From Nocardioides lacusdianchii (lineage in GTDB: Bacteria > Actinomycetota > Actinomycetes > Propionibacteriales > Nocardioidaceae), in NCBI RefSeq assembly GCF_020102855.1, contig NZ_JADHZD010000012.1, positions 57,449-121,448 on the forward strand: DNA of 64,000 nt, in the 5' to 3' direction. The notes under the pieces are model-generated. The model was not told where the DNA came from and did not search any database. It saw only the letters and a program-made list of their open reading frames with translations. The position numbers and the translations under genes were made by a program. Positions 62,531 to 64,000 of the stretch are shown piece after piece. Every line of letters starts with the position of its first letter. The first letter of the stretch is position 1.

Positions 62531-62625
62531 CGCATTCCGCCTCCTGGTTGGCTCAAGGTACTAGCCAAGGGACATGAACCGCCCCGGCATGTCCGGAGAG
62601 CTGATTCGTTGGAAGGATCACTCTC

Positions 62626-62949
62626 ATGGCACGTCCCTCGAGGTACCCAACCGAGCTGCGTGAGCGCGCAGTGCGGATGGTGATCGAGTCCCGGCAGGAC
62701 TATCCGCACGAGTCCGCGGCGATCAGGTCGGTCGCGGCGAGGCTGGGCATCACCTCTACTGAATCGCTGCGCAAGTGGCTGCGGCAGGCTGAGATCGACG
62801 GCGGTGTCCGTCAGGGCAGGACCAGCGAGGAGATCGCTGAGATCAAGGCGCTGAAGAAGGAGAACGCCGAGCTTCGGCGTGCCAACGAGATCTTGAAGTC
62901 GGCCTCGGCTTTCTTCGCGGCGGAGCTCGACCGCCCCAACAGGTACTGA
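62626..62949 (+). CDS. IS3 family transposase OrfA, second element
   Basis: 107 residues: MARPSRYPTELRERAVRMVI, HESAAIRSVAARLGITSTES (HTH), then ALKKENAELRRANEILKSAS as coiled coil. It is unrelated at sequence level to the OrfA at 58988, so it represents a different IS3 subgroup. It is intact. Confidence 0.92.
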   Translation: MARPSRYPTELRERAVRMVIESRQDYPHESAAIRSVAARLGITSTESLRKWLRQAEIDGGVRQGRTSEEIAEIKALKKENAELRRANEILKSASAFFAAELDRPNRY

Positions 62950-62972
62950 TCGACTACATCGAGGACCACAAG

Positions 62973-63570
62973 GTGGAGTTCGGGGTCGAGCCGATCTGCC
63001 GCGTGCTTACTGAGCACGGGATCAAGATCGCCCCTTCCACCTTCTACGACGCCCGCTCGCGACAGCCCTCCAGGCAGCAGGTCCGCGATGCGGAGCTGGT
63101 CGAGATCATGGTGGCTGAACGCAAGCGACAGAAGCTGATCGCGCGGTTCGGTGCGCGCAAGATGTGGCTGCATCTGCGTGGCCGTGGTCATGACGTCGCC
63201 CGCTGCACCATCGAGCGGCTCTACCGCGAGCAGGGCTGGGTAGGGGCGCTACGGCTGAAGAAGGTCCGCACCACCATCGGCGATCCGGCTGCCGAGCGGC
63301 CACTTGACCTGGTCGATCGACAGTTCTGGGCGAGCCGACCAAACCAGCTGTGGGTCGCGGACTTCACCTACGTCGCGACCTGGGCCGGCACCGTCTACGT
63401 CGCCTTCATCTTCGACGTCTTCAGCCGCAGGATCGTGGGCTGGCGGGCCGCCACTCGGATGACGACCGACCTGGTGCTCGACACCCTCGAGCATGCGATC
63501 TGGACCCGTCAGCAGGCCGGGGTCACCGACCTGTCGGGCCTCATCCATCACACGGACGCGGGATCCCAAG
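62973..63570 (+). pseudogene. IS3 family transposase OrfB truncated by IS30
   Basis: The frame reads IDYIEDHKVEFGVEPICRVL (upstream of the nominal GTG at 62973, in the -1 frame to orfA), then ARFGARKMWLHLRGRGHDVA, NQLWVADFTYVATWAGTVYV (first catalytic Asp) and LSGLIHHTDAGSQ (second Asp). It then turns into unrelated sequence, so the third catalytic residue (Glu) is lost. The element can no longer move on its own. Confidence 0.85.
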
Positions 63571-64000
63571 GCGGAATCAATCGGTCGTCGCAACACCCCG
63601 TCATGGAGGTGTTGAGTGGTACGTCGTCAGCAAGCAGCAGATCGAGCGATCCGGCCGAAGCTTCGGTCGCCGGGGCACCCGAAGTTCCAGCGTCATGTCG
63701 AGGCCGCGTTCTGGGCCGAGATCGCCAATGGCTTTCTGCCCATCGAGGCCGCCGCGACGGTCGGCGTGGCGCAAGCGGTCGGTCAGCGGTGGTTCCGCCA
63801 CGCTGGCGGCATGGCGCCGTTCGATCTGACGTTCAAGGCCACAGGCCGGTATCTGTCGTTCGCTGAGCGTGAGGAGATCGCGGTGCTCAAGGCCCAGGGC
63901 AAGGGCGTGCGCGAGATCGCTCGTGAGATCGGGCGCGACCCTGGGACGGTGTCACGCGAACTGCGCCGCAACGCCGCCACTCGGGGCGGGAAGCTCGAGT
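63571..64000 (+). mobile_element. IS30 family element, partial (runs off the window)
   Basis: It starts at about GGCGGAATCAATCGG (63571) inside the IS3 orfB, followed by a transposase gene from 63616. The exact terminal repeat cannot be fixed with only one end visible. Confidence 0.75.
63616..64000 (+). CDS. IS30 family transposase, 3' end beyond the window
   Basis: 128 codons visible from a GTG at 63616, placed six bases after GGAGG (63605-63609). The N-terminal region PKFQRHVEAAFWAEIANGFL and AATVGVAQAVGQRWFRHAGG leads into the IS30 HTH: YLSFAEREEIAVLKAQGKGV, REIAREIGRDPGTVSRELRR, NAATRGGKLE. The catalytic DDE core lies beyond base 64000. The frame is open to the window edge. Confidence 0.9.
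   Translation, partial: MVRRQQAADRAIRPKLRSPGHPKFQRHVEAAFWAEIANGFLPIEAAATVGVAQAVGQRWFRHAGGMAPFDLTFKATGRYLSFAEREEIAVLKAQGKGVREIAREIGRDPGTVSRELRRNAATRGGKLE

Larger units (their letters stand above)
62575..63570 (+). mobile_element. IS3 family element, right part cut by an IS30 insertion
   Basis: The left end is TGAACCGCCCCGGCATGTCC at 62575, a typical actinobacterial IS3 terminal repeat. It contains orfA (62626-62949) and the 5' two thirds of orfB. At about 63570 the orfB sequence breaks after HHTDAGSQ and IS30 sequence follows. The right terminal repeat is not in the window. Confidence 0.82.

Noticed and set aside
52500..64000. Prophage or integrative element with integrase and attachment sites
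   Set aside because: No integrase, phage structural gene or tRNA-linked attachment site is present; only IS transposases were found.

Overview
The window is very GC-rich chromosomal DNA with dense, mostly short-spaced operons, frequent GTG and TTG starts and many 4-bp ATGA/GTGA gene overlaps. Gene content (PhoX phosphatase, DUF222/HNH protein, GPP34 proteins, ImuA'/ImuB/DnaE2 mutasome with an actinobacterial LexA box, GAF-ANTAR regulator, SigF-type sigma factor, MtrAB-LpqB-like module) points to a Nocardioides-like actinomycete. No tRNA, rRNA or CRISPR array was recognised.

Layout. 1-9.2 kb: secreted phosphoesterases (PhoX, partial at the window edge; EEP family), a small lipoprotein, a cytidylyltransferase-like enzyme, a DUF222/HNH gene, small proteins, a YczE-like membrane protein and a tandem pair of GPP34 genes made by a 763-bp duplication. 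9.2-18.3 kb: exonuclease; a translationally coupled cluster of KatE catalase, acyl-CoA-dehydrogenase-like protein, PIG-L deacetylase/methyltransferase fusion and glycosyltransferase; then a tandem universal stress protein and an oxidoreductase. 18.4-25 kb: a jetABC (DUF3375-DUF4194-SMC ATPase) operon of the Wadjet/MksBEF type with no jetD nuclease in the window, preceded by striking palindromes. 25-38 kb: MASE1 histidine kinase, amidohydrolase, GAF-ANTAR protein, second universal stress protein, alcohol dehydrogenase, RF3, SelO, MFS transporter and an ABC-F ATPase with an overlapping upstream peptide ORF. 38-46 kb: dnaE2-imuB-imuA' behind a perfect SOS box, a secreted phospholipase D-like protein and a SigF-type sigma factor. 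46-52.5 kb: a broken SRPBCC gene, a HesB-like gene, a response regulator/histidine kinase/GerMN lipoprotein operon, PRC-barrel protein, HAD dehalogenase, WrbA and a secreted protein.

52.5-64 kb looks accessory. It has an ECF sigma factor with an alpha/beta hydrolase, a lipoprotein, a DHFR-like reductase divergent from an AraC regulator, a complete IS3 element abutting an ISL3 remnant, a monooxygenase divergent from a frameshifted GlxA-type regulator, a compositionally foreign deaminase-like toxin tail overlapping a SUKH-family immunity gene, a decayed restriction-type gene, and a second IS3 element interrupted by an IS30 element that runs off the window.

Functional themes are oxidative and general stress (KatE, two USPs, SigF-like factor, WrbA), DNA damage tolerance (SOS mutasome), genome defence or chromosome organisation (JetABC), translation factors (RF3, ABC-F) and envelope sensing. 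Three stress-type promoters share GGGACC-N3-5-GGCCC-like palindromes that resemble DosR/DevR boxes and may mark one regulon.
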